Source: Chryseobacterium paludis (GTDB lineage: Bacteria; Bacteroidota; Bacteroidia; Flavobacteriales; Weeksellaceae). Taken from it: a DNA stretch of 64,000 nt. Numbering within the stretch: position 1 is the stretch's first letter; each line of letters begins with the position of its first letter. The notes beneath the pieces were generated by a model, which made no database searches, had not been told where the DNA came from, and saw only the letters and a program-made list of their open reading frames with translations. Of this stretch, positions 8,791 to 18,732 are shown piece after piece. The translations under genes were made by a program, and so were the position numbers. The stretch spans positions 2,976,001 through 3,040,000 of the forward strand of contig NZ_CP099966.1 in assembly GCF_025403485.1 (NCBI RefSeq). The letters are read 5' to 3'.

Positions 8791-9618
8791 ATGTCTTATA
8801 CACCAGCTGCTGCAGACGTAGCAAAATTGAGAAACCAAACAGGTGCAGGTATGATGGACTGCAAAAAAGCTTTAGTTGAAGCAGAAGGAGACTTCGAAAA
8901 AGCAGTAGATATCCTTAGAAAAAAAGGACAAAAAGTTGCTGCTAACAGAGCTGACAGAGAATCTTCAGAAGGAGCAGTTATTGCTAGAGTAAACGAGGAT
9001 AATACTTTAGGTGTTATTATCTCTTTAAACTCTGAAACTGACTTTGTTGCTAAAAACGAAGCTTTCATTGAATTAGCTTATGAATTAGCTGAAATGGCGA
9101 TTTTTGCTGCTACTAAAGAAGAGCTTCTTGCTACTGATTTCCACGGAATCACTGTTGCTGATAAACTTATCGAGCAAACAGGAGTTATCGGTGAAAAAAT
9201 TGAAATTGGTGCTTTCGAAAGAATTCAAGGTCCTTACCTAGGAGCTTACATCCATGCTGGAAACAAGATTGCTGCAATTACGTCTCTTTCTACTAAAGTA
9301 GATGGAGCTGACGAAGCTGCTAAAGCTGTTTCTATGCAGGTTGCTGCAATGAACCCTATCGCTCTAGACGAGACTATGGTTTCTCAGGAAACTATTGACA
9401 AGGAATTAGAGATTGAAAGAGAACTTCTTACTAAAGAAGGAAAACCTGAAAATATTATCGACAATATTTTGAAAGGTAAAATGCAGAAATTCTACAAAGA
9501 AAATACTTTGGTACACCAAGCTTTTATTAAAGATGGAAGCCAGTCTGTTGCTGATTATGTAAAATCTGTAAACGGAGATCTAAAAGTTACAGGATTTGTA
9601 AGAGTAAGCTTAAGCTAA
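8791..9618 (+). CDS. tsf: Translation elongation factor Ts
   Basis: EF-Ts is the nucleotide exchange factor that releases GDP from EF-Tu. The protein is 275 residues. The N-terminal UBA-like domain is LRNQTGAGMMDCKKALVEAE, and the core contains the exchange motif SLNSETDFVAKNEAF and the conserved IAAI and AVSMQVAAMNP segments of the dimerisation domain. In most bacteria tsf directly follows rpsB. Here rpsB lies 16 kb away on the opposite strand, and tsf has its own promoter and terminator. Codon use looks like that of a highly expressed gene. Confidence 0.97.
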   Translation: MSYTPAAADVAKLRNQTGAGMMDCKKALVEAEGDFEKAVDILRKKGQKVAANRADRESSEGAVIARVNEDNTLGVIISLNSETDFVAKNEAFIELAYELAEMAIFAATKEELLATDFHGITVADKLIEQTGVIGEKIEIGAFERIQGPYLGAYIHAGNKIAAITSLSTKVDGADEAAKAVSMQVAAMNPIALDETMVSQETIDKELEIERELLTKEGKPENIIDNILKGKMQKFYKENTLVHQAFIKDGSQSVADYVKSVNGDLKVTGFVRVSLS

Positions 9619-9641
9619 TCGAATCTTTTAAAAGAAACATA

Positions 9642-9673
9642 AAAATCCCGATGAAGTTTCATCGGGATTTTTT
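9642..9673 (+). terminator. Intrinsic terminator of tsf
   Basis: AAAATCCCGATGAA / TTCATCGGGATTTT with a very short loop is followed by T residues, 24 bases after the tsf stop. Confidence 0.9.
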
Positions 9674-9870
9674 ATTAGTGGTAGAAAAATCTAGAAATTC
9701 AATCAAAATTATATTTGAATTTAAAAGTGAGTATCCTTCATCAAGCTATATACTACGAAAAAGACTCAATAAAATTACAAGTTTTCTATTCTATATAGAT
9801 TTTAATAAAGAATCAAGAATATTTTTTCACTTTCACTTATTATTTATTAATAATATATCAAATATTATTT

Positions 9871-9878
9871 TAAATTTG
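9871..9878 (+). promoter_or_regulatory. -7 promoter box of surface-protein paralog 1
   Basis: TAAATTTG matches TAnnTTTG, 23 bases before the ATG. The leader after it carries ATCCTAATTCCC (9884-9895), which is shared with paralog 3. The rest of 9674-9870 is AT-rich with no convincing gene. Confidence 0.65.
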
Positions 9879-9901
9879 TAGAAATCCTAATTCCCAAGTT
9901 T

Positions 9902-12718
9902 ATGAAAAGATTTCTACTCAGTTTAGTATTGGTTTTTTTTACAGTTAATACAGTCTTTGCACAAAGAGATACAGAACATTGGATAGCACCTTTTTATGCC
10001 AATTCCAATGTTGGCGAGTATACTAATGCCTTGTACCTTTCCACAGATTCAGTAACTCCTTTTGATGTGCAAATTTTCAGTGATAATGCCTTAGTTACTA
10101 CACTTACAATTAGCAAAGGTGATCCAAAGGTTTATACTATTACTGATAATGATATAATTTCCGCCAGCACTCCTGCTGATGGTTTTAAAGTCATTAATAA
10201 AGGTCTGTATCTTAAGGGAGACAAACCTTATTATTGCAGTTTAAGAATGGCACAGAGTGCCCATGGAGAAATTATTACAAGTAAAGGAAAAGCTGGTATT
10301 GGTAAAGAGTTTTTTGTAGCAACCAGCCCAAATACTTCGACCAACACACTCTATAATTTTACAGCAGGAATTCTTGCTACAGAAGATAATACAACTGTCA
10401 CGGTAACATGGAATGGCATAGGTGTAACCTTTTTTGGAGGAACACCTGCCGGGAATTCTCATACTTTTACTTTAAATAAAGGACAATCATTCTTATTTGC
10501 TGGTGATGGTGGAGTAAATGCAAACCTAACAGGATTTATTGGAGCTAAAGTAGTAGCAGACAAACCTATTTCCCTTACCAACGGAAGCTGTAATGGGAAC
10601 TTTGGAATAGGAGGCTCAGGAGGCTCAGATGCCGTTCTCGATCAATCTGTTCCGGTAGAAAGACTTGGTAGTACATTTGCCATAGTTAAAACTAAATCAA
10701 CTGCTCCAAGTGAAAACATGGAAGGCGGGATTATTATCGCAGTAGAAGACAATACTGATATATTCCTAAATGGCTCCACTACAGCAGCAGCATCAATAAA
10801 TGCGGGACAATGGTACAGAATTAATGAAACCAATTATGTAACACAAACTGGCGCCGGAACACATTCCAATATGTTTATTTCTACTTCTAAAAAAGTATAT
10901 TTATATCAATTCGTAGCAGTTGGAAGCAGTAATGCAACCTGTGGATTTAACTATATCCCACCTTTAAACTGTTTTCTACCCAGAAAAATTGATGAAATCG
11001 GTAAGATTAACGAAATGCCTACTATTTCAACAAATACTATAGGTCTTAAATTAAATATTTTAACGGAGACTGGTGCAACTGTTTTAGTAAATGGAGCACC
11101 ACCCACAGCGGCGCAAGGCCCTTATCCTTTAACCGGAAATACCCAATGGCAAACCTATGCCATTGAGGGAATTGCAGGAAATTTATCCATTACTTCTACC
11201 AAAGCCGTAACAGCAGGGGTAAATGGTGGTTTCAATACTGCAGGATACGGAGGATACTTTGCCGGATTCTCATCCATTCCTGTCATTGCTAAAAAAACAG
11301 GAGAGTGTATACCAGGTATTGTATTGGAAGTTGATGATGGATATGAAACCTACCAATGGTATCTAAATGGAGTTGCTATTCCTGGTGCTACAACCAATAC
11401 TTACACACCTACCCAACCAGGAAATTATACTGTAAATGTGGGAATGGGAACATGCCCTACTGTAACAACACCAGTATATAAAGTTTTCAATTGTATTAAG
11501 AATACAACAATTAATGTAAATGCTTGTGCTACTAAAGTAATCACACCTGCTTTTTCAAGTTCAACACAAACTCCTGTTCCAAGTACGGTTTCAATTTTAA
11601 CAGCACCAACTCATGGAACAGCTACCATAAACGCTTCTACAGGTGTTATTACCTACAATCCCACATCTGGTTATTTAGGACCTGATGTCATTGTATATAC
11701 ATTCTGCGGAAATGCACCAGAATTCATTGACTGTGAAACTATTACAGTAAACTTAACAGTTGTTCCTTTTATTGTAAGAGATGCAACATTAGAAGCATGT
11801 CAATATGAAGATAAAGCTTATTTTGATCTGACTACAGCCAATGTTATTGATCCTCTGTTAGTTGTTAAAAAGTTTTACCCAACTTTAGCTGATTTAAATG
11901 CAAATACCAATGAAATTATTCCGCCTACAAATTATGGCTCGACTGGAGGCGTTGTCTATGTTAAAATAACGAGTAATGAAGGCTGCGTAGGAATTGCAAA
12001 AATCACATTGATCGCAAAACCAATTAAAAAATCCCCAATTCTGTTAGATAAATATATTTGTATTGATGCAAAAACAAATCTCGATGCGGGTCCTGGCTAT
12101 GAATCTTATCAATGGAATACCGGTGCTACAACACCTGCCATTGAGGGAGTAGGAGTCGGTGAATATACCGTTATCCTTGGGAAAGATGGTTGTTTTGTAA
12201 CTCAAATTGTAAGGGTATTTAAAACTCAGGATCCTGTAATCACTCAGATCGAGATCTCAAATACTACAGCAACGGTCATTGTAAATGGAGGAACTGCTCC
12301 TTACAAATATGCAGTAGACGGAACTTCAAATTGGCAGGATTCTAATGTATTTACAAACCTTACAAGAGGACAGCATACTTTCTTTGTTAAAGATGTCAAT
12401 AACTGCGCACCAATTTCTGTTGAAATTACAGTGCCAAATCTGATCAATGCTATAACTCCTAATGGTGACAATATTAATGACTATATCGATTACAGTGAAT
12501 TAGCTTATAAAGAGAATCTAAGTTTCGTTATTTATGACCGGTATGGCAATAAAGTATTTACCGGTGATAAATTCAATAATTATAAATGGGATGGTAAACA
12601 CTTTGATAAAAAAATTCTAACAGGAACCTATTGGTACCATATTAATTGGAATGAACCTAACAAAGAAAAAACTCCAATAAAATATACAGGCTGGATATTA
12701 GTTAAAAACAGAAATTAA
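9902..12718 (+). CDS. IgGFc-binding-like surface protein with T9SS type B sorting domain, paralog 1
   Basis: This is a 938-residue secreted protein, probably exported by Sec (MKRFLLSLVLVFFTVNTVFAQ) and then by the type IX system. Residues 22 to about 480 form a head that begins RDTEHWIAPFY and contains SKGKAGIGKEFFVATSP, GILATEDNTTVTVTW, LDQSVPVERLG and IPPLNCFLPRKIDEIGKI; I associate this with the IgGFc-binding N-terminal family. Next come an Ig-like segment (ETYQWYLNGVAIPGA), a cadherin-like or Big-type segment (TAPTHGTATINASTGVITYN) and further beta domains. The last 90 residues (ITPNGDNINDYIDY, IYDRYGNKVF, GTYWYHINW, KNRN end) are the type B gliding-motility-associated sorting domain. Ligand is unknown; adhesion is an inference. 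Confidence 0.85.
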   Translation: MKRFLLSLVLVFFTVNTVFAQRDTEHWIAPFYANSNVGEYTNALYLSTDSVTPFDVQIFSDNALVTTLTISKGDPKVYTITDNDIISASTPADGFKVINKGLYLKGDKPYYCSLRMAQSAHGEIITSKGKAGIGKEFFVATSPNTSTNTLYNFTAGILATEDNTTVTVTWNGIGVTFFGGTPAGNSHTFTLNKGQSFLFAGDGGVNANLTGFIGAKVVADKPISLTNGSCNGNFGIGGSGGSDAVLDQSVPVERLGSTFAIVKTKSTAPSENMEGGIIIAVEDNTDIFLNGSTTAAASINAGQWYRINETNYVTQTGAGTHSNMFISTSKKVYLYQFVAVGSSNATCGFNYIPPLNCFLPRKIDEIGKINEMPTISTNTIGLKLNILTETGATVLVNGAPPTAAQGPYPLTGNTQWQTYAIEGIAGNLSITSTKAVTAGVNGGFNTAGYGGYFAGFSSIPVIAKKTGECIPGIVLEVDDGYETYQWYLNGVAIPGATTNTYTPTQPGNYTVNVGMGTCPTVTTPVYKVFNCIKNTTINVNACATKVITPAFSSSTQTPVPSTVSILTAPTHGTATINASTGVITYNPTSGYLGPDVIVYTFCGNAPEFIDCETITVNLTVVPFIVRDATLEACQYEDKAYFDLTTANVIDPLLVVKKFYPTLADLNANTNEIIPPTNYGSTGGVVYVKITSNEGCVGIAKITLIAKPIKKSPILLDKYICIDAKTNLDAGPGYESYQWNTGATTPAIEGVGVGEYTVILGKDGCFVTQIVRVFKTQDPVITQIEISNTTATVIVNGGTAPYKYAVDGTSNWQDSNVFTNLTRGQHTFFVKDVNNCAPISVEITVPNLINAITPNGDNINDYIDYSELAYKENLSFVIYDRYGNKVFTGDKFNNYKWDGKHFDKKILTGTYWYHINWNEPNKEKTPIKYTGWILVKNRN

Positions 12719-12741
12719 TATTAAATAATTATTAAATAATT

Positions 12742-12772
12742 AAACCACGATCTTAAAATCGTGGTTTTTTTT
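12742..12772 (+). terminator. Intrinsic terminator of surface-protein paralog 1
   Basis: AAACCACGAT / ATCGTGGTTT with loop CTTAAA and a T run follows the stop by 24 bases. The stem is nearly the same as that after paralog 3 (18642-18671). Confidence 0.9.
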
Positions 12773-12816
12773 ATCATAATGCCAATATTATTTTCAAAAC
12801 ATATTAAATAATCCAC

Positions 12817-12824
12817 TATTTTTG
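12817..12824 (+). promoter_or_regulatory. -7 promoter box of surface-protein paralog 2
   Basis: TATTTTTG matches TAnnTTTG, 25 bases before the ATG at 12849. The TTG at 12822 that would extend the reading frame lies inside this box, which decides the start. Confidence 0.65.
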
Positions 12825-12848
12825 TATGTAAAATTAATTCCCCGCACC

Positions 12849-15650
12849 ATGAAAAAAATTATACTTGGCCTAGTATTGATTTTTTTTTCAATTAATACGC
12901 TTTTTGCACAAAGAGATACAGATCACTGGATAGCGCCCTATTATGCCACTATTGGAGGTTATACCAATGCCTTATACCTTTCCACAGATTCAGTAACTCC
13001 TTTTGATGTACAAATTTATAATAACAATAACATTATTGGCACTGTTGTTATCAGCAAGGGAAATCCACAGGTTTACACTCTTACTGATAATAACATAATC
13101 TCCACCAGCACTCCTGCTGATGGTTTTAAAGTCATTAATAAAGGTCTGTATTTGAGAGGAGATAAGCGTTTTTATTGCAGTTTAAGAATGGCACAGAGTG
13201 CCCATGGAGAAATTATTACAAGTAAAGGAAAAGCTGGTATTGGTAAAGAATTTTTTGTAGCAACCAGCCCAAACACTTCAACTAGCTCGATTTACAATTT
13301 TACAGCAGGAATTCTTGCTACAGAAGATAATACAACTGTCACGGTAACATGGAATGGCATAGGTGTAACCTTCTATGGCGGAACACCTGCCGGGAATTCT
13401 CATACTTTTACTTTAAATAAAGGACAATCATTCTTATTTGCAGGATTGGGAAATTCCAGCTCAAACCTAACAGGATTTATTGGAGCTAAAGTTGTAGCAG
13501 ACAAACCTATTTCCCTTACCAACGGAAGCTGTAATGGGAACTTTGGAATGGGAAGCCCGGGAGGCTCAGACCCTGTTCTCGATCAATCTGTTCCGGTAGA
13601 AAGACTTGGTAATACATTTGCCATGGTTAAAACCAGATCAACTGCTCCAAGTGAAAACATGGAAGGCGGGATTATTATCGCAGTAGAAGACAATACTGAT
13701 ATATTCCTAAATGGCTCCACTACAGCAGCAGCGTCAATAAATGCGGGACAATGGTACAGAATTAATGAAACCAATTATGTAACACAAACTGGCGCCGGAA
13801 CACATTCCAATATGTTTATTTCTACTTCTAAAAAAGTATATTTATATCAATTCGTAGCAGTTGGAAGCAGTAATGCAACCTGTGGATTTAATTATATCCC
13901 ACCTTTAAACTGTTTTCTACCCAGAAAAATTGACGAAATCGGTAAGATTAACGAAATGCCTAGTGTAACAGGTATCTCATTAAAATTAAATATCTTAACT
14001 GAAACCGGTGCAACTGTTCTAATAAACGGGACAGCTCCAACCGCAGCTCAGGGCCCTTATCCTTTAACCGGAAATACCCAATGGCAAACCTATGCCATTG
14101 ACGGAATTTCAGGAAATGTGTCTATTACTTCTACTAAAGCTGTAACAGCAGGGATCAATGGAGGCTATAGTACTGCAGGATACGGAGGATACTTTGCCGG
14201 ATTTTCATCCATTCCTGTCATTACTAAAAAAGCCGGAGATTGTGCCCCGGGTATTGTATTGGAAGTTGATGATGGGTATGAATTATATCAATGGAACTTA
14301 AATGGGGTTGCTATTCCTGGTGCTACAACCAATACTTACGCGCCTACACAATCAGGAAATTATACAATAAAAGTAACCATGGGAGGGTGTTCTGTTACAA
14401 CACCAATATATAAGGTTTTCAATTGTATCAAGAATACAACAACTCATATAAATGTTTGTGCTACTAAAGTAATCACACCTGCTTTTTCAAGTTCAACACA
14501 AACTCCTGTTCCCAGTACGGTTTCAATTTTAACAGCACCAACCCATGGAACAGCTACCATAAATGCTTCTACAGGTGTTATTACCTACAATCCCACATCT
14601 GGCTATTTAGGACCTGATGTCATTGTATATACATTCTGCGGAAATGCACCAGAATTCATTGACTGTGAAACTATTACAGTAAACTTAACAGTTGTTCCTT
14701 TTATTGTAAGAGATGCAACATTAGAAGCATGTCAATATGAAGATAAAGCTTATTTTGATCTGACTACAGCCAATGTTATTGATCCTCTGTTAGTTGTTAA
14801 AAAGTTTTACCCAACTTTAGCTGATTTAAATGCAAATACCAATGAAATTATTCCGCCTACAAATTATGGCTCGACTGGAGGCGTTGTCTATGTTAAAATA
14901 ACGAGTAATGAAGGCTGCGTAGGAATTGCAAAAATCACATTGATCGCAAAACCAATTAAAAAATCCCCAATTCTGTTAGATAAATATATTTGTATTGATG
15001 CAAAAACAAATCTCGATGCGGGTCCTGGCTATGAATCTTATCAATGGAATACCGGTGCTACAACACCTGCCATTGAGGGAGTAGGAGTCGGTGAATATAC
15101 CGTTATCCTTGGGAAAGATGGTTGTTTCGTAACTCAAATTGTAAGGGTATTTAAAACTCAGGATCCTGTAATCACTCAGATCGAGATCTCAAATACTACA
15201 GCAACAGTCATTGTAAATGGAGGAACTGCTCCTTACAAATATGCAGTAGACGGAACTTCAAATTGGCAGGATTCTAATGTATTTACAAATCTTACAAGAG
15301 GACAGCATACTTTCTTTGTTAAAGATGTCAATAACTGTGCACCAATTTCTGTTGAAATTACTGTACTTAACCTGATCAACGCCATAACTCCTAATGATGA
15401 TAATATCAACGACTATATCGATTACAGCGCACTTGCTTACAAAGGAAATTTAAGCTTCGTTATTTATGACAGGTATGGTAATAAAATATTCACTGGTGAT
15501 AAATTCAATAATTATAAATGGGATGGTAAACATTCTGATAAAAAAGTTGTGACTGGAACCTATTGGTATCATATTAATTGGAATGAACCCAACAAAGAAA
15601 AAACTCCAATAAAATATACAGGTTGGATTTTAGTAAAAAACAGAAATTAA
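12849..15650 (+). CDS. IgGFc-binding-like surface protein with T9SS type B sorting domain, paralog 2
   Basis: The 933-residue product starts with MKKIILGLVLIFFSINTLFAQ and has the same domain order as paralog 1: head from RDTDHWIAPYY, Ig-like YQWNLNGVAIPGA, a GTATINASTGVITYN beta domain, further beta domains, then the type B sorting tail starting ITPNDDNINDYIDY and ending in KNRN. The C-terminal half is nearly identical to paralog 1. A stretch of 524 bases (14604-15127 against 11672-12195) shows no difference that I could find, while the head and the tail differ at many sites. This points to recent duplication or gene conversion. No terminator hairpin is visible after the stop, so transcription may read into the next paralog. 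Confidence 0.85.
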   Translation: MKKIILGLVLIFFSINTLFAQRDTDHWIAPYYATIGGYTNALYLSTDSVTPFDVQIYNNNNIIGTVVISKGNPQVYTLTDNNIISTSTPADGFKVINKGLYLRGDKRFYCSLRMAQSAHGEIITSKGKAGIGKEFFVATSPNTSTSSIYNFTAGILATEDNTTVTVTWNGIGVTFYGGTPAGNSHTFTLNKGQSFLFAGLGNSSSNLTGFIGAKVVADKPISLTNGSCNGNFGMGSPGGSDPVLDQSVPVERLGNTFAMVKTRSTAPSENMEGGIIIAVEDNTDIFLNGSTTAAASINAGQWYRINETNYVTQTGAGTHSNMFISTSKKVYLYQFVAVGSSNATCGFNYIPPLNCFLPRKIDEIGKINEMPSVTGISLKLNILTETGATVLINGTAPTAAQGPYPLTGNTQWQTYAIDGISGNVSITSTKAVTAGINGGYSTAGYGGYFAGFSSIPVITKKAGDCAPGIVLEVDDGYELYQWNLNGVAIPGATTNTYAPTQSGNYTIKVTMGGCSVTTPIYKVFNCIKNTTTHINVCATKVITPAFSSSTQTPVPSTVSILTAPTHGTATINASTGVITYNPTSGYLGPDVIVYTFCGNAPEFIDCETITVNLTVVPFIVRDATLEACQYEDKAYFDLTTANVIDPLLVVKKFYPTLADLNANTNEIIPPTNYGSTGGVVYVKITSNEGCVGIAKITLIAKPIKKSPILLDKYICIDAKTNLDAGPGYESYQWNTGATTPAIEGVGVGEYTVILGKDGCFVTQIVRVFKTQDPVITQIEISNTTATVIVNGGTAPYKYAVDGTSNWQDSNVFTNLTRGQHTFFVKDVNNCAPISVEITVLNLINAITPNDDNINDYIDYSALAYKGNLSFVIYDRYGNKIFTGDKFNNYKWDGKHSDKKVVTGTYWYHINWNEPNKEKTPIKYTGWILVKNRN

Positions 15651-15753
15651 TCCCGAATTACAAAGCTTTTAAACAGTGAACCTATAATCTTGTTTTTTTC
15701 TATTATTGCGTGCAATTTTATAAAAACATATTATGATTTATCAAATAATCTAC

Positions 15754-15761
15754 TACTTTTG
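15754..15761 (+). promoter_or_regulatory. -7 promoter box of surface-protein paralog 3
   Basis: TACTTTTG matches TAnnTTTG, 25 bases before the ATG at 15786. The reading frame extends upstream to a TTG at 15690, but that part precedes this promoter and encodes no signal peptide, so 15786 is taken as the start. Confidence 0.6.
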
Positions 15762-15785
15762 CAAACAATCCTAATTCCCCTATCA

Positions 15786-18620
15786 ATGAAAAAATATCTA
15801 CTCAGTTTATTTTTATTTTTAATTACACTTAACACGCTTTTTGCACAAAGAGATACAGACCATTGGTTTGCTCCTTATTTTGATAACTCCTCCACATCAG
15901 CAACTAATTATACACATGGCCTGTATTTTTCTACAGATTCCACGACTCCTTTTGATGTGAAAATTTACAGTAACAATGTTGTTATAGGAACTGTTACTAT
16001 TAGTAAAAATAATCCTCAGTCTTTTGCACTAGGAGCACAGTATATCAGAACAACAAGTTCTTCAAGCGCAGCTGTTCCAACTAATCTTGGTGTTTACACC
16101 AAAGGTGATAAACCTTATTTTACTTCACTAAGAATTTACAATAGCTCTCACGGAGAGATTGTCACTTCAAAAGGAAAAGCCGGCATTGGAACTGAATTCT
16201 ACGCTGCTGCCACTCCCATGACAGTAAATTCAACATCTAATAATTTCACTACTGGAATAATGGCAACAGAAGATAATACAACTGTAACCGTTTCAGGATA
16301 TGATCCGAACATACAATTTATTAACAATACAACTCCTCCACTTTCTATGACTGTTAATTTAAATAAAGGACAGTCTTATATTCTGGCAGGACTTGGAGAT
16401 TCAGCAGCAAACCAAAGTGGCTTCATAGGAGCCAAAATAGTTGCTAGCAAACCAGTATCTGTCACTAATGGTAATTCTAATGGATTCTACGCCACTATTG
16501 CTGCAGGAGATTTTCCTGACGGCTCAGACCTGATTATGGATCAATCAGTACCTACTAATCGTCTTGGAAATGAATTTGCCATGGTTAAAAGTATCTCTAC
16601 CAGTAGTGATAATATGGAAGGTGGAATTATCATCGCAACACAAAACAATACGGAAATTTACCTTAATGCCGGGACAACACCTGTAGCAACAATTAACGAA
16701 GGAGACTATTATAGAATTTTAGCAAATGCTTATGTTACTCAAACTGGAGGACACTCAAACATCTACATCCGAACTACTAAAAATGTATACTTATATCAAT
16801 TAATAGGTTCTGGAAATGCCAACAATACGGGAGGATACAATTACATTCCACCTTTAAATTGTTTCTTACCCCGAAAAATTGATGAGATTGGTAAAATCCA
16901 GGAAATGCCAACCTATACTGGTAATGTTACTTTAAAACTCAATATTCTAACCGAGGCTGGTGCAGCTGTAACAGTAAATGGTACAACACCTACTGCAGCG
17001 CAGGGCCCATTTCCTCTTACAGGAAATACACAATGGGTAACTTACGGGATACAAGGTATCACAGGCAATGTGACAATTACATCTACTAAGGCAGTAACTG
17101 CTGGAATCAACGGTGGGTATAATACAGCAGGTTATGGCGGATATTTCGCAGGATTCTCATCTATTCCGGTAATTGCCAAACAAACAGGGGACTGTATTCC
17201 TGGAATTGTACTAGAAGTTGATGATAGTTTTGAAACTTATCAATGGTCATTGAACGGAAATCCGATTCCTGGCGCTACAAGCAATTCATATACTCCAACT
17301 CAATCAGGGAATTACTCTGTAAGAATTACTGTAGGAAGTTGTCCACCGGCAACAACTCCTGTTTATAAAGTATTCTCTTGTCTTGAACAATCTACTAAAG
17401 CAATAACACTTTGCGAAGGCTATCAGGCAATTGTTCCAGAATTTACAAATTCAACCCAAACATATGTTCCCGGAACAGTAACGATTGTTACCCCGCCTAC
17501 TAATGGAGCTGCAACTATTGATCCTGTAACTGGAGTCATTACTTACGTTCCTAATTTCGGTTATTTCGGTCCGGATACTCTTGTCTATAAGTTCTGTGGA
17601 AATGCTCCTGAATTTATCGATTGTGAGCAGATAACATTGAGTTTAATCGTGTCTGCTACACCAGTTGTTAATAATGCTGCTCTAAGAACTTGTTTTCTTG
17701 AACAAAACCTTGCGACGGGTCTGTTTAACCTTACAACAGCAGGAGTAACTTCACAAACTGGAATTACGAAAAAATATTATCCATCTCCAACTGATGCTAT
17801 TAACGGCACAAATGAAATTACAAACCCAATTACATATATTGCTCCAACCGGTGTAGTATATATTAAGGTAATTAATGCTAATGGATGTTATAAAGTTGCC
17901 GAAGTAACACTTACTGTTATGGCTCCTGTAAAATCTGCAGTGTTAGTTGACAAAATTATCTGTATGGAAGATAAGACAACCCTTGATGCTGGTCCTGGAT
18001 TCAACACTTACGAGTGGAGTACCGGAGCAAATACACAATCCATAACCAACGTTGGAGTGGGAACTTATTGGGTAAAATTAAAAACAGGAGAATGTACAAC
18101 ATTACAAACAGTAAACGTCTATGCATCAGAACAACCTGTTATTTCAAATATCGATATTACAAGCAATACAGTTACGGTTTATGCTTTAGGTGGAACACCT
18201 CCATATAAATATTCTATAGACAATATCAACTGGCAGGACTCTAATATATTCAATAATATTCCGCGGGGTGATGCTACTGTTTATGTTAAGGACGCTTATG
18301 ACTGCGATCCCATTAATGTAAGTATCACTGTTCCTAATTTAGTGAATGTAATTACTCCGAATGATGATGGAGTGAACGATTTTATTGACTATTCATCATT
18401 ATCATACAAGCCTAATTTAACATTCAATATTTATGACAGGTATGGTGCTAAAATCCATGAGGGAAATAAACTTAATGGATATAAATGGAATGGTACAACA
18501 AATGGAAGCAAAAGAGTATCTACTGGAAACTACTGGTTTGATATAAGCTGGAGTGAACCAAATAAAAGGCAAACACCTATAAAATATTCAGGCTGGATCT
18601 TGGTAAAAAACAGGGAATAA
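15786..18620 (+). CDS. IgGFc-binding-like surface protein with T9SS type B sorting domain, paralog 3
   Basis: This 944-residue protein begins MKKYLLSLFLFLITLNTLFAQ and continues RDTDHWFAPYFDN. It keeps the head landmarks SKGKAGIGTEFYAA, GIMATEDNTTVTVSG, GFIGAKIVASKPVS, MDQSVPTNRLGNEFAMVK and IPPLNCFLPRKIDEIGKI. It then has the Ig-like YQWSLNGNPIPGA, a beta domain with GAATIDPVTGVITYV, and the type B sorting tail from ITPNDDGVNDFIDY to KNRE. It is clearly diverged from paralogs 1 and 2 along its whole length, so it predates the duplication that made those two. Its leader keeps the ATCCTAATTCCCC block (15768-15780), and it ends in a strong terminator. Confidence 0.85.
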   Translation: MKKYLLSLFLFLITLNTLFAQRDTDHWFAPYFDNSSTSATNYTHGLYFSTDSTTPFDVKIYSNNVVIGTVTISKNNPQSFALGAQYIRTTSSSSAAVPTNLGVYTKGDKPYFTSLRIYNSSHGEIVTSKGKAGIGTEFYAAATPMTVNSTSNNFTTGIMATEDNTTVTVSGYDPNIQFINNTTPPLSMTVNLNKGQSYILAGLGDSAANQSGFIGAKIVASKPVSVTNGNSNGFYATIAAGDFPDGSDLIMDQSVPTNRLGNEFAMVKSISTSSDNMEGGIIIATQNNTEIYLNAGTTPVATINEGDYYRILANAYVTQTGGHSNIYIRTTKNVYLYQLIGSGNANNTGGYNYIPPLNCFLPRKIDEIGKIQEMPTYTGNVTLKLNILTEAGAAVTVNGTTPTAAQGPFPLTGNTQWVTYGIQGITGNVTITSTKAVTAGINGGYNTAGYGGYFAGFSSIPVIAKQTGDCIPGIVLEVDDSFETYQWSLNGNPIPGATSNSYTPTQSGNYSVRITVGSCPPATTPVYKVFSCLEQSTKAITLCEGYQAIVPEFTNSTQTYVPGTVTIVTPPTNGAATIDPVTGVITYVPNFGYFGPDTLVYKFCGNAPEFIDCEQITLSLIVSATPVVNNAALRTCFLEQNLATGLFNLTTAGVTSQTGITKKYYPSPTDAINGTNEITNPITYIAPTGVVYIKVINANGCYKVAEVTLTVMAPVKSAVLVDKIICMEDKTTLDAGPGFNTYEWSTGANTQSITNVGVGTYWVKLKTGECTTLQTVNVYASEQPVISNIDITSNTVTVYALGGTPPYKYSIDNINWQDSNIFNNIPRGDATVYVKDAYDCDPINVSITVPNLVNVITPNDDGVNDFIDYSSLSYKPNLTFNIYDRYGAKIHEGNKLNGYKWNGTTNGSKRVSTGNYWFDISWSEPNKRQTPIKYSGWILVKNRE

Positions 18621-18641
18621 CAGTTTTAAAATATCTATATC

Positions 18642-18671
18642 AAAACCACGATTTGAAATCGTGGTTTTTTT
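18642..18671 (+). terminator. Intrinsic terminator of surface-protein paralog 3
   Basis: AAAACCACGATTT / AAATCGTGGTTTT with a one-base centre is followed by T residues, starting 22 bases after the stop. Confidence 0.9.
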
Positions 18672-18705
18672 ATTGTTTTTTCAACACATTAATGCTTTTT
18701 ATTAT

Positions 18706-18713
18706 TAAATTTG
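18706..18713 (+). promoter_or_regulatory. -7 promoter box of surface-protein paralog 4
   Basis: TAAATTTG matches TAnnTTTG, 19 bases before the ATG. The CTAATTCCC leader block of paralogs 1 and 3 is absent here. Confidence 0.65.
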
Positions 18714-18732
18714 CGTTAAAAGCTAGCGCTAA

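Noticed and set aside
9651..9881. 76-codon open frame after tsf
   Set aside because: It starts inside the tsf terminator hairpin and ends in the promoter of the next gene; composition is that of AT-rich spacer.
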